Assembly: GCF_009696315.1 (NCBI RefSeq)
Contig: NZ_VUMG01000001.1
Location: 434,001-498,000 of the forward strand
Reading direction: 5' to 3'
From: Cutibacterium porci
GTDB taxonomy: Bacteria; Actinomycetota; Actinomycetes; Propionibacteriales; Propionibacteriaceae
DNA: 64,000 nucleotides
This document shows, in pieces, positions 46,637 to 54,850 of the stretch. A program made the translations under genes and the position numbers. Positions within the stretch are counted from its first letter, which is position 1, and the number at the start of each line of letters is the position of its first letter. Below the pieces are notes generated by a model. It did not search any database, had not been told where the DNA came from, and was given only the letters and a program-made list of their open reading frames with translations.

Positions 46637-48891
46637 TGCTCAAGCCTTTCGAGAGCCGTCCAGAATCCCTCTCCGTTGTTGACGTGCCCCTGCCAGATCT
46701 CCGGGATGAACGTAATGTTGGGAGCTAGCTCGTCGAGCTGCTTGGCGGTCATTGGCCAGTCGATTTCGCCCTCACCGATCTGCGAGCCCTCACCATCGAC
46801 ACCTTCGGCGTCGACGATGTGCAGATGGTCGCTCAGAGGCGCGAGCTTGGCAACGTACTCGCTGAATGGGGTCTTGGTGAAATTGGCGGCCAGCTTGGAA
46901 TGGGAGAGGTCGAAGGTGAGACGACGTCCGTACTGGCGGCAGAATTCGACGGTGTCATCCAGGGCCATGAACAGGTTGTGGTGTTGCTGGCCGCCCATCA
47001 GCCATGGGTAGGGCGGCAGGGTTTGGGAAGTCAGGCGCACACCGTCCTCGTCGATCCGTTCGAGTGCCTGGGCAATCCTGGCGTACATAGCCGGGCGTTC
47101 TTCCGGAGCCGCGAAAGCGTCTTTCGTAAACCCGCCCATGGTGCAGATGACGATCGGTGGTTCGTCGGCGTCGAACCATTGGTCCAACTCGCGGGCGATC
47201 TGGATGACCTTCTGCACTTCGACAATTGAGCGTTCCCAGATGTCGTCGTTGGAGGATGCGAGGTTGATGATGAAGTCGCCGGCATACAGGTCAGGGCAGT
47301 GGACGGTATAGCCCATCGCGTCAAACTTGCGGTGTTCGAAAGCATCGGCGATCTGCTCGCTGGTCATCTCCACGTCCTTGTAAGACAAATGGAATTCCAG
47401 GAAGTTCGGGTTAGTGGCTGAGTGGGACAGCAGCTTGCGGGCGTCGTGGTAACGCACCGGGAGACCCCACGGGCGATGGAAAGCATAGTTGCGGCCCTGG
47501 GCGACGGCGTCAGTCAAGTCGGTGTCGTAGAAGAAGTCGTCAGCCTCGATGTCTCGACGCATGGTGCGGCCGATGAGCTCGTCTAGGTGGTTGGGTTGTA
47601 GGCCGCGTCCTGGTGATTTGACCGCCACCGCATCTCGGGTGATGACCTCCCCGGCGTGCAGCGTGCGGGTGGCTACAAGGGATTTGGCTAGATTGGCGCG
47701 GTTCATCAACTCGCCGGTCGACACGGCGCGGGCTTTATCTGTGCCCAAGGCCAGCTCGACTTCCCGGATGCGGGCCACCATTTCGGAGAACTCTTCGGGG
47801 AGCAAGGAGACCTGGTGGTCATTGCCTTCGAGAGTTTTGTCGATGGTGAAGTGCTTTTCGATGATATGGGCACCACGGGCTACTGCAGCGATCGGCACGT
47901 GGTAACCACGCTCATGGCCAGAATATCCCACCGGGCAGTTGCCGAGGACAGCCAGGCGATCCATGTAACGCAGGTTGACGTCTTTAAATGGAGCTGGGTA
48001 TGTCGACTGGCATTGCAGTAGAGCAAACTGGGCACCAACGCGACGCAGTACGTCGACGGTTGCGACGATCTCGTCCTCGGTCGACATGCCCGTCGATACC
48101 AGCATCGGCAAGTGCTTGGCGGCACAAGCCCGTAATAGAGAGTGGTTGGTCATGTCAGCGCTGGCGATCTTGAGGGCTGGGACGCCGTAGTCAGCTAGCA
48201 CCTCAAGGCTGGGAAGATCCCAAGGGGTACAGAATGCGTCGATGTCGACGGCTTTACAGTGGTCAAGTACGTCAATCATCTGTTCAGGGCTCAAGGAGAA
48301 CCTGGACAAGAGGTTGAGAGTGTACTGGGCGCCGAGATCCTCACCCGTCGTGGCTCCATCAGCTTGACGGTAGAGGGCATTCAGATCGCGTAACTGGAAC
48401 TTGACGGCGTCGGCTCCGGCCTGCTTGGCAAGGTCGACGAGATGTTTGGCTAGCTTGACGTCACCCTGGTGGTTATTGCCGATCTCAGCGATGAGGAGGG
48501 AGGGTTGTCCCTCGCCGACGGTATGTCGACCGATGGTCATTTCGGCAGTACCTTCAGTTGCGATCGCCGCTAGATGGCCACGCTCGTCGACCAGTGGGAT
48601 CACCTCCACACCGGGGCGGAAGAGTCGGGAAATAGCCGAAATGTCGGCGTCGATGTTGGTGGACACACAGTCACGATGGGCAGCCATCTTCACCGGGGTT
48701 GTCATGTCGCCAGCGTCGGCCGAAGTGATCCAACGGCGGAAGTCGCCGTCGGAGAAAGAGCCGGTGAGTATGCCGTGCTCATTGACGCAGAATACGATGC
48801 CCGATTTGTTGTCGGTGATCTTCGTGAGGGCCGTGAGTACGGTGTCCTCGTCGAAAATAGTGAAGGGGGTGGTATGGCGGTCGACGATCAT
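46627..48891 (-). CDS. Four-domain nonulosonate synthase: CBS - NeuB - SAF - sugar epimerase-like TIM barrel
   Basis: A 754-residue fusion. Residues 1-118 form a CBS pair (VFCVNEHGILTGSFSDGDFRRW, VIPLVDERGHLAAIAT) of the type fused to nucleotidyltransferases. Residues ~120-375 are NeuB, condensing PEP with an N-acyl-hexosamine (IAEIGNNHQGD, DAVKFQLR, VSTGMST, GYSGHE, IEKHFT). Residues ~400-460 are the SAF (antifreeze-like) substrate lid. Residues ~470-754 look like an AP-endonuclease-2/sugar-isomerase barrel (VHCPDLYAGDF, RLTFDLSHSKLAANF, HLHIVDAEGVDGEG). It likely makes a sialic-like nine-carbon acid for NeuA, encoded just upstream. Confidence 0.9.
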   Translation of the reverse strand: MIVDRHTTPFTIFDEDTVLTALTKITDNKSGIVFCVNEHGILTGSFSDGDFRRWITSADAGDMTTPVKMAAHRDCVSTNIDADISAISRLFRPGVEVIPLVDERGHLAAIATEGTAEMTIGRHTVGEGQPSLLIAEIGNNHQGDVKLAKHLVDLAKQAGADAVKFQLRDLNALYRQADGATTGEDLGAQYTLNLLSRFSLSPEQMIDVLDHCKAVDIDAFCTPWDLPSLEVLADYGVPALKIASADMTNHSLLRACAAKHLPMLVSTGMSTEDEIVATVDVLRRVGAQFALLQCQSTYPAPFKDVNLRYMDRLAVLGNCPVGYSGHERGYHVPIAAVARGAHIIEKHFTIDKTLEGNDHQVSLLPEEFSEMVARIREVELALGTDKARAVSTGELMNRANLAKSLVATRTLHAGEVITRDAVAVKSPGRGLQPNHLDELIGRTMRRDIEADDFFYDTDLTDAVAQGRNYAFHRPWGLPVRYHDARKLLSHSATNPNFLEFHLSYKDVEMTSEQIADAFEHRKFDAMGYTVHCPDLYAGDFIINLASSNDDIWERSIVEVQKVIQIARELDQWFDADEPPIVICTMGGFTKDAFAAPEERPAMYARIAQALERIDEDGVRLTSQTLPPYPWLMGGQQHHNLFMALDDTVEFCRQYGRRLTFDLSHSKLAANFTKTPFSEYVAKLAPLSDHLHIVDAEGVDGEGSQIGEGEIDWPMTAKQLDELAPNITFIPEIWQGHVNNGEGFWTALERLEQWF

Positions 48892-48929
48892 GGATTGTGA
48901 TGGCCTCTCTTGGGGTGGGATCGTGAAAT

Positions 48930-49613
48930 TCAGTGTGCTAGGCGTGACAGTTCGGCTGCTGCGATGTCAAAGTCGTGTGGGGTATCGATGTCGATTCCCT
49001 CGATCGGATCCATCACGAATAATTCGATGTGGCCACCGAGACGGTTGTGGTCACGTTGGTAGATCGCGGTCTTTGTCAGGTACAGCGATCCGGTTTCGCG
49101 GTAACGCAGCTGGTCGGGGGTCATGTCCTGGCGGCGCGGGCGGTTTTGGTACGGGTAGTGGGCAGTGACCATCGGCTCCTTTTGCCAGATAAAGATCGGC
49201 TCGGGAACCACACCAACCATGGAATCGGCGTCAGATATCGCGAATTCTCTGAGAGCTCGTTCTAGAGTATGAGGAAGGCGCAGTGGAGAAGTGGCTTGTA
49301 AGAGCATCACCTGGTCGGGGCTTTGATCTTGTTTGGTGAGAACATCGATAGCGTGTTCAACAACCGGTTCGGTTGCTGTGGAGTCCTGAGCGAGCTCAGC
49401 GGGACGCTCAATGACTTCCGCTCCCGCTTGCTTGGCCACCTCGGCGATCTCCGCGTCCTCGGTGGAGACATAGACATCCAAGCCGGGAGTGGCGAGGGCC
49501 TGCTCAATCGTCCAGATCAGCAGAGGCTTGCCCGCTAGATCCTTGAGGTTCTTGCGCGGTATTCCTTTAGATCCGCCACGGGCTGGGATGATCGCAAGTG
49601 TTGTCGGACTCAT
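48930..49613 (-). CDS. neuA: CMP-nonulosonate (acylneuraminate) cytidylyltransferase
   Basis: A 227-residue cytidylyltransferase. The CTP loop IIPARGGSKGIPRKNL, LLQATSPLR and the C-terminal GIDIDTPHDFDIA match NeuA/LegF/PseF. It activates a nonulosonic acid with CMP for transfer into the polysaccharide. The start overlaps the VanZ-like stop (ATGA) and it is followed by the NeuB-fusion gene, so synthesis and activation are co-expressed. Whether the product is sialic, legionaminic or another acid cannot be read from sequence alone. Confidence 0.92.
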   Translation of the reverse strand: MSPTTLAIIPARGGSKGIPRKNLKDLAGKPLLIWTIEQALATPGLDVYVSTEDAEIAEVAKQAGAEVIERPAELAQDSTATEPVVEHAIDVLTKQDQSPDQVMLLQATSPLRLPHTLERALREFAISDADSMVGVVPEPIFIWQKEPMVTAHYPYQNRPRRQDMTPDQLRYRETGSLYLTKTAIYQRDHNRLGGHIELFVMDPIEGIDIDTPHDFDIAAAELSRLAH

Positions 49614-50074
49614 CGGTTCTCCTGTGAGTGTTTGATCAGGTTCTGCTTGAGATGATGCAGGTATGCGGCTATCCCAGCGCCGACCCAGCCGCCTACTGCG
49701 TTCTCGATGGCATTGGACACTAAAGGGCGACGGCCCAGTTCAGGGAAGACGAATTGAGCTGACTCGGAACAGATGCCGATAATCGTGGCGGTCATACCCC
49801 ACACCCACCAGCGCACCTGCGGCCACCCGAGAGTAGCCAGCAGGGTGAGAGGAAGAAGCATGACCACGTTGAGGGCATGATCGCCGATTATGGTGACCTG
49901 GTCTCCGCTTAGCTGGTGGGCGCTGATCGGGATGGTGCCGCCAGTTAATAGGTGCCCGATCCTCCATTTGAAGGTTCCGATGTGGGTGCCCATCGGAACA
50001 ATGACGCCTACCGCGGCAATGATGAGATAAAAGCATGCCAGAGTCCGGGTCACCTGCTGAGTCCGCGTAAGCAT
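49610..50074 (-). CDS. VanZ-like membrane protein
   Basis: A 154-residue protein with about four transmembrane helices. The segment SESAQFVFPELGRRPLVSNAIENAVGGWVGAGI follows the VanZ pattern E-x2-Q ... R-x5-D/N-x3-N-x2-G. VanZ-like proteins occur in teicoplanin resistance and, more often, in cell-surface polysaccharide loci; the mechanism is unclear. It is joined to the WbaP-type gene by a TGATG junction and to neuA by ATGA. Confidence 0.82.
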   Translation of the reverse strand: MLTRTQQVTRTLACFYLIIAAVGVIVPMGTHIGTFKWRIGHLLTGGTIPISAHQLSGDQVTIIGDHALNVVMLLPLTLLATLGWPQVRWWVWGMTATIIGICSESAQFVFPELGRRPLVSNAIENAVGGWVGAGIAAYLHHLKQNLIKHSQENR

Positions 50075-51573
50075 CAGTATGCTCCGGAGGAGGAGAATAC
50101 TGCGCGTAATGTTTTTGCGAGGATATTGACGTCTTGCAGGATCGACCAGTTGTCGACATAGTAAAGATCCAGGCGAACGGTATCTTCCCAGGACAGATCA
50201 GAGCGACCGGATACTTGCCATAGACCGGTGACACCGGGACGGACGTCCAGCCGCCTATGCACGTGGGATTCATAGGCAGCGACCTCGTTCTCGAGGGCGG
50301 GGCGTGGTCCCACGAGGGACATATCTCCTCGTAAAACATTGTAGAATTGTGGTATCTCATCGATCGAGTAACGTCGGTGGAATTTGCCGCATTTGGTAAT
50401 ACGGGGATCGTCTTTTATCTTGAATAGGACACCGTCGGACTCGTTCTTGTCAGCCAGCATCTTGGCCTTGATCTCGTCGGCGTTGACAACCATTGAACGC
50501 AATTTATAGCACTCGAAAATTTTGCCTTTGCGGCCTACCCGACGTTGCTTGTAAAAGACCGGACCACCATCCTCGTGCTTGATGGCTATAGCGGCAGTGA
50601 GGATGATCGGAGAAGTGACGATGAGTAAAATCAGCGATCCAACGATGTCGAAGCTCCTTTTGAACCAACCTGCGGCTCGCTCGGCCTGAGGCTTCTCGAT
50701 GTGGACTAGCGGCATGCCGGCAGTCGGGCTGATACGTATACGTTGCGTGGAGATATCGGAGAGGGCGGGGACGACGATGAGTTCAGTGTCCTGTCCCTCA
50801 AGGGCACGTGCCAACCGATTGAACTGGTAAGCGCGCGAGAAAGATCCTTCTGTGAAGATTACTGCTTCCGCTTGAGTACGTTGGCAGACAGCTTTGACGT
50901 CCTTAGGCTCGCCGAGAACTGGCACGCTACCGATTCGGCGGCGTGCTTTCTCGCGAGTCAATACACCGATGACGTCATATCCCAACCACATTTCGCGCTG
51001 CAATACCTTTGCCAGATCGTCAATATGGTCGCAGTCGCCGGCGATGATGACGTTACGACGGAACCGACCACGGTACCTCTCGTGATGCAGCCAGCGCCTC
51101 ATAAAGAACCGTTCGAGAAGCAGAGCTGGGATACTGAAGAGGAAGAGTAAGAAGTAAAAACCACGGGATAGTGGGTACATGAACAGGTATGCTGAGATGC
51201 CGAGTAGGGCAGCAGTGATCGTCGAACCCTCTAGAACAGCGCGATACTGGGCCATACCCGCGTCCAGGTATTCGGTGCGATAAGCCCCGCAAGCTGCCAT
51301 GATAACCAACCATGCAGCAATGATTCCTCCAGACCAAGGAATAACATTGTCTTGAACGTCAGTGGCCTTAGGAAATGTGGTTATCGTTGTTCGTGCCTGC
51401 ACTGCGATGAATGATGCCAGGGTAGTGATAATGAAGTCGGCGACGAGGATGTGTATGCGGTGCTGACGAAGCTGATTCCGAGTGTGGTGGCGTGGCCGTG
51501 CTTTTTGGGGCGGAAACTGAGTTGACGTCAATGCGTTATTAGGCGGAGTGGGCTCATTGATGGCCTCGATCAC
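50074..51573 (-). CDS. Exopolysaccharide polyprenyl-phosphate glycosyl-1-phosphate transferase (WbaP type)
   Basis: A 499-residue initiating transferase. Five N-terminal helices and a CoA-binding-like middle domain precede the catalytic part (from ~residue 305): SFDIVGSLILLIVTSPIIL, KQRRVGRKGKIFECYKLRSMV, RRYSIDEIPQFYNVLRGDMSLVGPRPA, VRPGVTGLWQVSGRSD. It transfers a hexose-1-phosphate to undecaprenyl phosphate, the first step of the repeat. I choose the GTG at 51573, seven bases after AGGAGAGG; the TTG at 51579 is too close to that site. First gene of the minus-strand assembly arm. Confidence 0.93.
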   Translation of the reverse strand: MIEAINEPTPPNNALTSTQFPPQKARPRHHTRNQLRQHRIHILVADFIITTLASFIAVQARTTITTFPKATDVQDNVIPWSGGIIAAWLVIMAACGAYRTEYLDAGMAQYRAVLEGSTITAALLGISAYLFMYPLSRGFYFLLFLFSIPALLLERFFMRRWLHHERYRGRFRRNVIIAGDCDHIDDLAKVLQREMWLGYDVIGVLTREKARRRIGSVPVLGEPKDVKAVCQRTQAEAVIFTEGSFSRAYQFNRLARALEGQDTELIVVPALSDISTQRIRISPTAGMPLVHIEKPQAERAAGWFKRSFDIVGSLILLIVTSPIILTAAIAIKHEDGGPVFYKQRRVGRKGKIFECYKLRSMVVNADEIKAKMLADKNESDGVLFKIKDDPRITKCGKFHRRYSIDEIPQFYNVLRGDMSLVGPRPALENEVAAYESHVHRRLDVRPGVTGLWQVSGRSDLSWEDTVRLDLYYVDNWSILQDVNILAKTLRAVFSSSGAY

Positions 51574-52068
51574 GGCCAAACCTCTCCTCTCTGAAGGCTG
51601 CTGAAGCCCGTAGTAGGATGTACTCCAGGCACCATGTCAGCACCGCCGATACGATATTGTCGAGAGTTGACTTTAGCACGTCGGCATGCAATTCGGGCCG
51701 AGCGCATAGGGCTGGCTTGATGCAAAGTCCACCCGGGTTATAAGTGACGAAGTCATCCAAGGTGACCAAACGGTGAAGCGGACGTAGTTGTCGGGTTATT
51801 GCGTGCAATCGTCGCCATGTCCTTAGGCTCCGTGTCCACATCCATGGTGGCGATGTGTTCGCGCTCGACGTCGGGTGTTGTTTTTGAGGGTAAGAAGGAT
51901 GTTCTCAAAATCTAGTTGGGCGAGGGAACAAGGGATCGGCGAGGTTTTGGTCCGCGTGGGTTCTGTCGCGCTACTTGACAAGCGTTGCCTCTCGATGTGA
52001 GACTGCTCTCGGTACGTGGTATCTCCACGTTCGTTCCGGCAGCATCATCTCGCACTCTTGGGGGAGAA
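51574..52068. other. Control region upstream of the assembly operon and a secreted protein
   Basis: About 500 bases between two divergent genes. It must carry the assembly-operon promoter on the minus strand. AGGAGAGG at about 51581-51588 (minus) is the ribosome-binding site of the initiating transferase. A 95-codon frame covers 51554-51841 but overlaps the transferase start, has no site of its own and looks like chance. Nothing else could be supported. Confidence 0.4.
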
Positions 52069-52815
52069 GTGAAAAGTAATTTGAGTCGGCGTAATGTGGT
52101 GAAGGGTACGGCATGGGCGATACCTGTGGTTGCTGCATCGACTGCATTGCCCTCGGTCGCCGCTAGTCAATCCTGCAACTATGTATCACCAGCGTGGCAG
52201 GGTAATGGATTCATTGCTTCTGGCTTGACGGCTCGGAGGGAAGTGATTGGTAAAACCATCATTACCCATGGTGACGCTTATGCAAGTAACTCGGATGGTG
52301 ATCTCATTAGTACGAGAAATCTTTCCGAGATCAGTGACAGGTATTCGTGGGTGCCTAATCTAATTGTTATTGCTCAGAATGGTGATGACACTAGTGGCAG
52401 CTATTTGCATGTTGATTTCCCCCAAGCTGCCCATTGCGTGCAATTTTTCCTCCATGATATTGATTCACAAGGTGCTGGTAAAAGGGATCATTATCGGGAT
52501 TCAGTGACCGTTACCGCCAACGGCTCACCTATCATGGCGTCTCCCCTCCATCCAGAGAATCTTCGCGTCACGGGTAACGGGAGTGATCGTGTGACTATTG
52601 AATCTCCCTTTGAGCACGGCGTGCTTGACTCGAAGTACGAGTGGGATATGAAGAGAAGTACGAAAGGGACTGCGCTGGTTACCATCAAAGGTCCGATTAA
52701 CGGGTTTTCCATCTTATACCAGAATGCGGATACCCTATCTGATGATAAGTACAATTATCAGCAAATAGCTATGAGCCCTGTTCGATGGTCAACCACTCCC
52801 TGTGACTGTAATTAG
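52069..52815 (+). CDS. Secreted protein with RRxV-GTAWA-type signal peptide (3 of 3)
   Basis: A 248-residue exported protein of unknown function. The signal LSRRNVVKGTAWAIPVV...LPSVAAS is a clear twin-arginine type (S-R-R-x-V-V-K). The mature part is beta-rich with Cys residues at its start and in a C-terminal TTPCDCN, and looks like a small all-beta surface protein; no domain was recognised. GGGGGAGA lies just before the GTG start at 52069. It closes the right side of the polysaccharide locus, much as the first family member opens the left side. The gene is more AT-rich than neighbours. Confidence 0.75.
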   Translation: MKSNLSRRNVVKGTAWAIPVVAASTALPSVAASQSCNYVSPAWQGNGFIASGLTARREVIGKTIITHGDAYASNSDGDLISTRNLSEISDRYSWVPNLIVIAQNGDDTSGSYLHVDFPQAAHCVQFFLHDIDSQGAGKRDHYRDSVTVTANGSPIMASPLHPENLRVTGNGSDRVTIESPFEHGVLDSKYEWDMKRSTKGTALVTIKGPINGFSILYQNADTLSDDKYNYQQIAMSPVRWSTTPCDCN

Positions 52816-53125
52816 GCGGGGTGAGTTGTACTGAGACTCCTCAAGCCGCGCTTTTTACCATGGGATTGTCTCCTAAGGTGTGTGGGTTAATCTCACCTGC
52901 CGCTTCCTGGCGGTCGCATTGATTGGGCTTGGGTAGGGCGTTGTAGTTTACCTGGTTAGATCTGGGCTGCGCATGGATAACGGATGTGGATTAGACGTAT
53001 TTCTGGAGGAATCTGGATGCTCTCGGAATTCTCTCAGTTCGTCTCGGATTTTGAGCAGTGCAAGCAGTGCAATATAGGCGTCCTATACGCGTCTTATGCG
53101 CATAGGACGCCGAGTGTCCTAAGTG
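52816..53125. other. Intergenic region between convergent secreted-protein and treZ genes
   Basis: About 310 bases between two convergent stops with no gene that I can support. Its only clear structure is the large inverted repeat near its right end, listed separately. Confidence 0.4.
53077..53111. terminator. Inverted repeat between convergent genes (probable terminator)
   Basis: GGCGTCCTAT (53077-53086) and its complement ATAGGACGCC (53102-53111) enclose a 15-base centre that pairs further (CGC/GCG after one mismatch). It lies 15 bases past the treZ stop on the minus strand and would also be read from the secreted-protein gene. No U-tract. Confidence 0.6.
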
Positions 53126-54850
53126 TCAGTTAATAACAACGACGCACCCCGGTCCGGTGAGTGTTACAGAACCGTTTTCAAAGCGATGGTTTCCCCGTGC
53201 GAGGACGCGCGACGGGTTATCAGCTAACCCCGGAATCGTGACGGGAACATCGCTGCGACTTGCTACGACGGCTACACCCGGGCGCTTCATGACGATAGCA
53301 TCGGGAGAGATCGCCTCCATGGTTGTCGTCTCTAAGCTATGAGCATTCTGGGTTGGTAGAGATGCGCGAATCCTCAGCAAGTCACGATACCAATTGAGTA
53401 TCTTCGCATGTTCGGGTTCGTTCCGTTCTGCCCATTTTAACTGCGCCAATCGGAATGTTTTCATTGCCTGTGGATCTGGAATGGCGCTTTGCCACCCCAT
53501 CTTTTGAAATTCCTGACGCCGCCCGGCAGTAACTGAGGGGCCAAGGTTGGGGCCCAGGTCGCTGAAAAATGGGAATGGCGTCGAAGCTGCCCATTCTTCA
53601 CCCATGAACACCATAGGTGTGAAGGGCCCCAGTAAGTAGAGAGCGGCGGAGGCTGCCTGGAGGTTTGGGTCGGCGCCGTTGTGTCCTAGGCGGTCTCCTG
53701 CGGCCCGGTTACCGACCTGGTCGTGGTCTTGGATGAAGCTGACGAACGATGCCGCGTCGTAGTGGCTGCTATGGATGTCAACTGGCGCGCCCCAGTTTTG
53801 CTCTCGGAAGGACGACCACCCGCCATCGTGGACGAATACCTTGGTAAACGCCTTGACGAGGGTCTCGGCGCTCCCGAAATCGGAGTAGTAACCCGCAGTT
53901 TCACCTGTGAAAAACGCATGCAGAGCATGGTGAATGTCGTCGTCCCATTGCATCGTCATGCCGCGGGCTTTCTCAGTGACGCCTACGGGAGTGACCATGT
54001 CAGGCTGGTTGAGGTCCGACTCGGCAATGAGGGTTAGGGGGCGGGAAATCTGGCGTGACCATTCAGCGACTTTGGCCGACAGCTCGGCGAGGATGTGGGT
54101 GTCGGAGTCGTCAACGAGGGCGTGAACGGCGTCTAATCGCAGCCCGTCAACGCCATATTTGACGAGCCATTGATAGGCATTGTCGATGACGAATTGACGC
54201 ACCGGGGAATTGTCGTCGCCATCGAAATTCACCGCATCTCCCCAGGGGGTCGCGTGACAATGGTTGAAATAGGGACCGAAGTTTGCCAGATAATTTCCCT
54301 CGGACCCTAGATGGTTATAGACGACGTCAAGGATGACTCCGAGCCCTTTGAAATGGGCGGCGTCGATGAATTGCTGGAAGGCCGCCGGGCCGCCGTACGT
54401 GTTTTGGGTGGCGTAGAGATCGACGCCGTCATATCCCCAGCCGCGAGTACCAGGGATTTGGGCGACGGGCATTACCTCAACAGCTTTCACCCCAAGCTCC
54501 ACGAGGTCGTCAAGGTGGTCGATCGCGGCGGTGAAGGTACCTTGCTCGGTGAAGGTGCCAATATGCATCTCGTAGAGCACCTGACCTTTGAGGTCCATAC
54601 CGTGCCACGGGGCCGGTTGGTGAGGCGTGTAGACCTGCGACGGGCCGTGGACGCCCTCAGGTTGGTAGCGGCTGCGCGGATCGGGGAATGGGCCGCAACC
54701 ATCCAGGATGAACTGGTAACGCTGGCCATCCTTGACAGGCTGGGGGAGGGTCCACCACTCGCCGTTACTGGTCATATCGAGGAGATGCCCGTCAAGGAGC
54801 GTCTGGACTTTCGTGGGGGTAGGGGCCCACACCGTCAACTGGTTGGTCAT
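53126..54850 (-). CDS. treZ: Maltooligosyltrehalose trehalohydrolase
   Basis: A 574-residue GH13 enzyme. It releases trehalose from the maltooligosyl-trehalose made by TreY. An N-terminal E-set domain (WAPTPTKVQTLL) precedes the (beta/alpha)8 barrel with DVVYNHLG, the nucleophile region VDGLRLDAVHAL, the acid/base region LIAESDLNQPDMV and SFIQDHDQVGN. The start overlaps the treY stop by four bases (ATGA). Trehalose serves as compatible solute and reserve. No treX debranching gene is adjacent. Confidence 0.95.
   Translation of the reverse strand: MTNQLTVWAPTPTKVQTLLDGHLLDMTSNGEWWTLPQPVKDGQRYQFILDGCGPFPDPRSRYQPEGVHGPSQVYTPHQPAPWHGMDLKGQVLYEMHIGTFTEQGTFTAAIDHLDDLVELGVKAVEVMPVAQIPGTRGWGYDGVDLYATQNTYGGPAAFQQFIDAAHFKGLGVILDVVYNHLGSEGNYLANFGPYFNHCHATPWGDAVNFDGDDNSPVRQFVIDNAYQWLVKYGVDGLRLDAVHALVDDSDTHILAELSAKVAEWSRQISRPLTLIAESDLNQPDMVTPVGVTEKARGMTMQWDDDIHHALHAFFTGETAGYYSDFGSAETLVKAFTKVFVHDGGWSSFREQNWGAPVDIHSSHYDAASFVSFIQDHDQVGNRAAGDRLGHNGADPNLQAASAALYLLGPFTPMVFMGEEWAASTPFPFFSDLGPNLGPSVTAGRRQEFQKMGWQSAIPDPQAMKTFRLAQLKWAERNEPEHAKILNWYRDLLRIRASLPTQNAHSLETTTMEAISPDAIVMKRPGVAVVASRSDVPVTIPGLADNPSRVLARGNHRFENGSVTLTGPGCVVVIN

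Noticed and set aside
51554-51841. 95-codon minus-strand frame upstream of the WbaP-type gene
   Set aside because: It overlaps the transferase start, has no ribosome-binding site and shows no domain features; likely chance.
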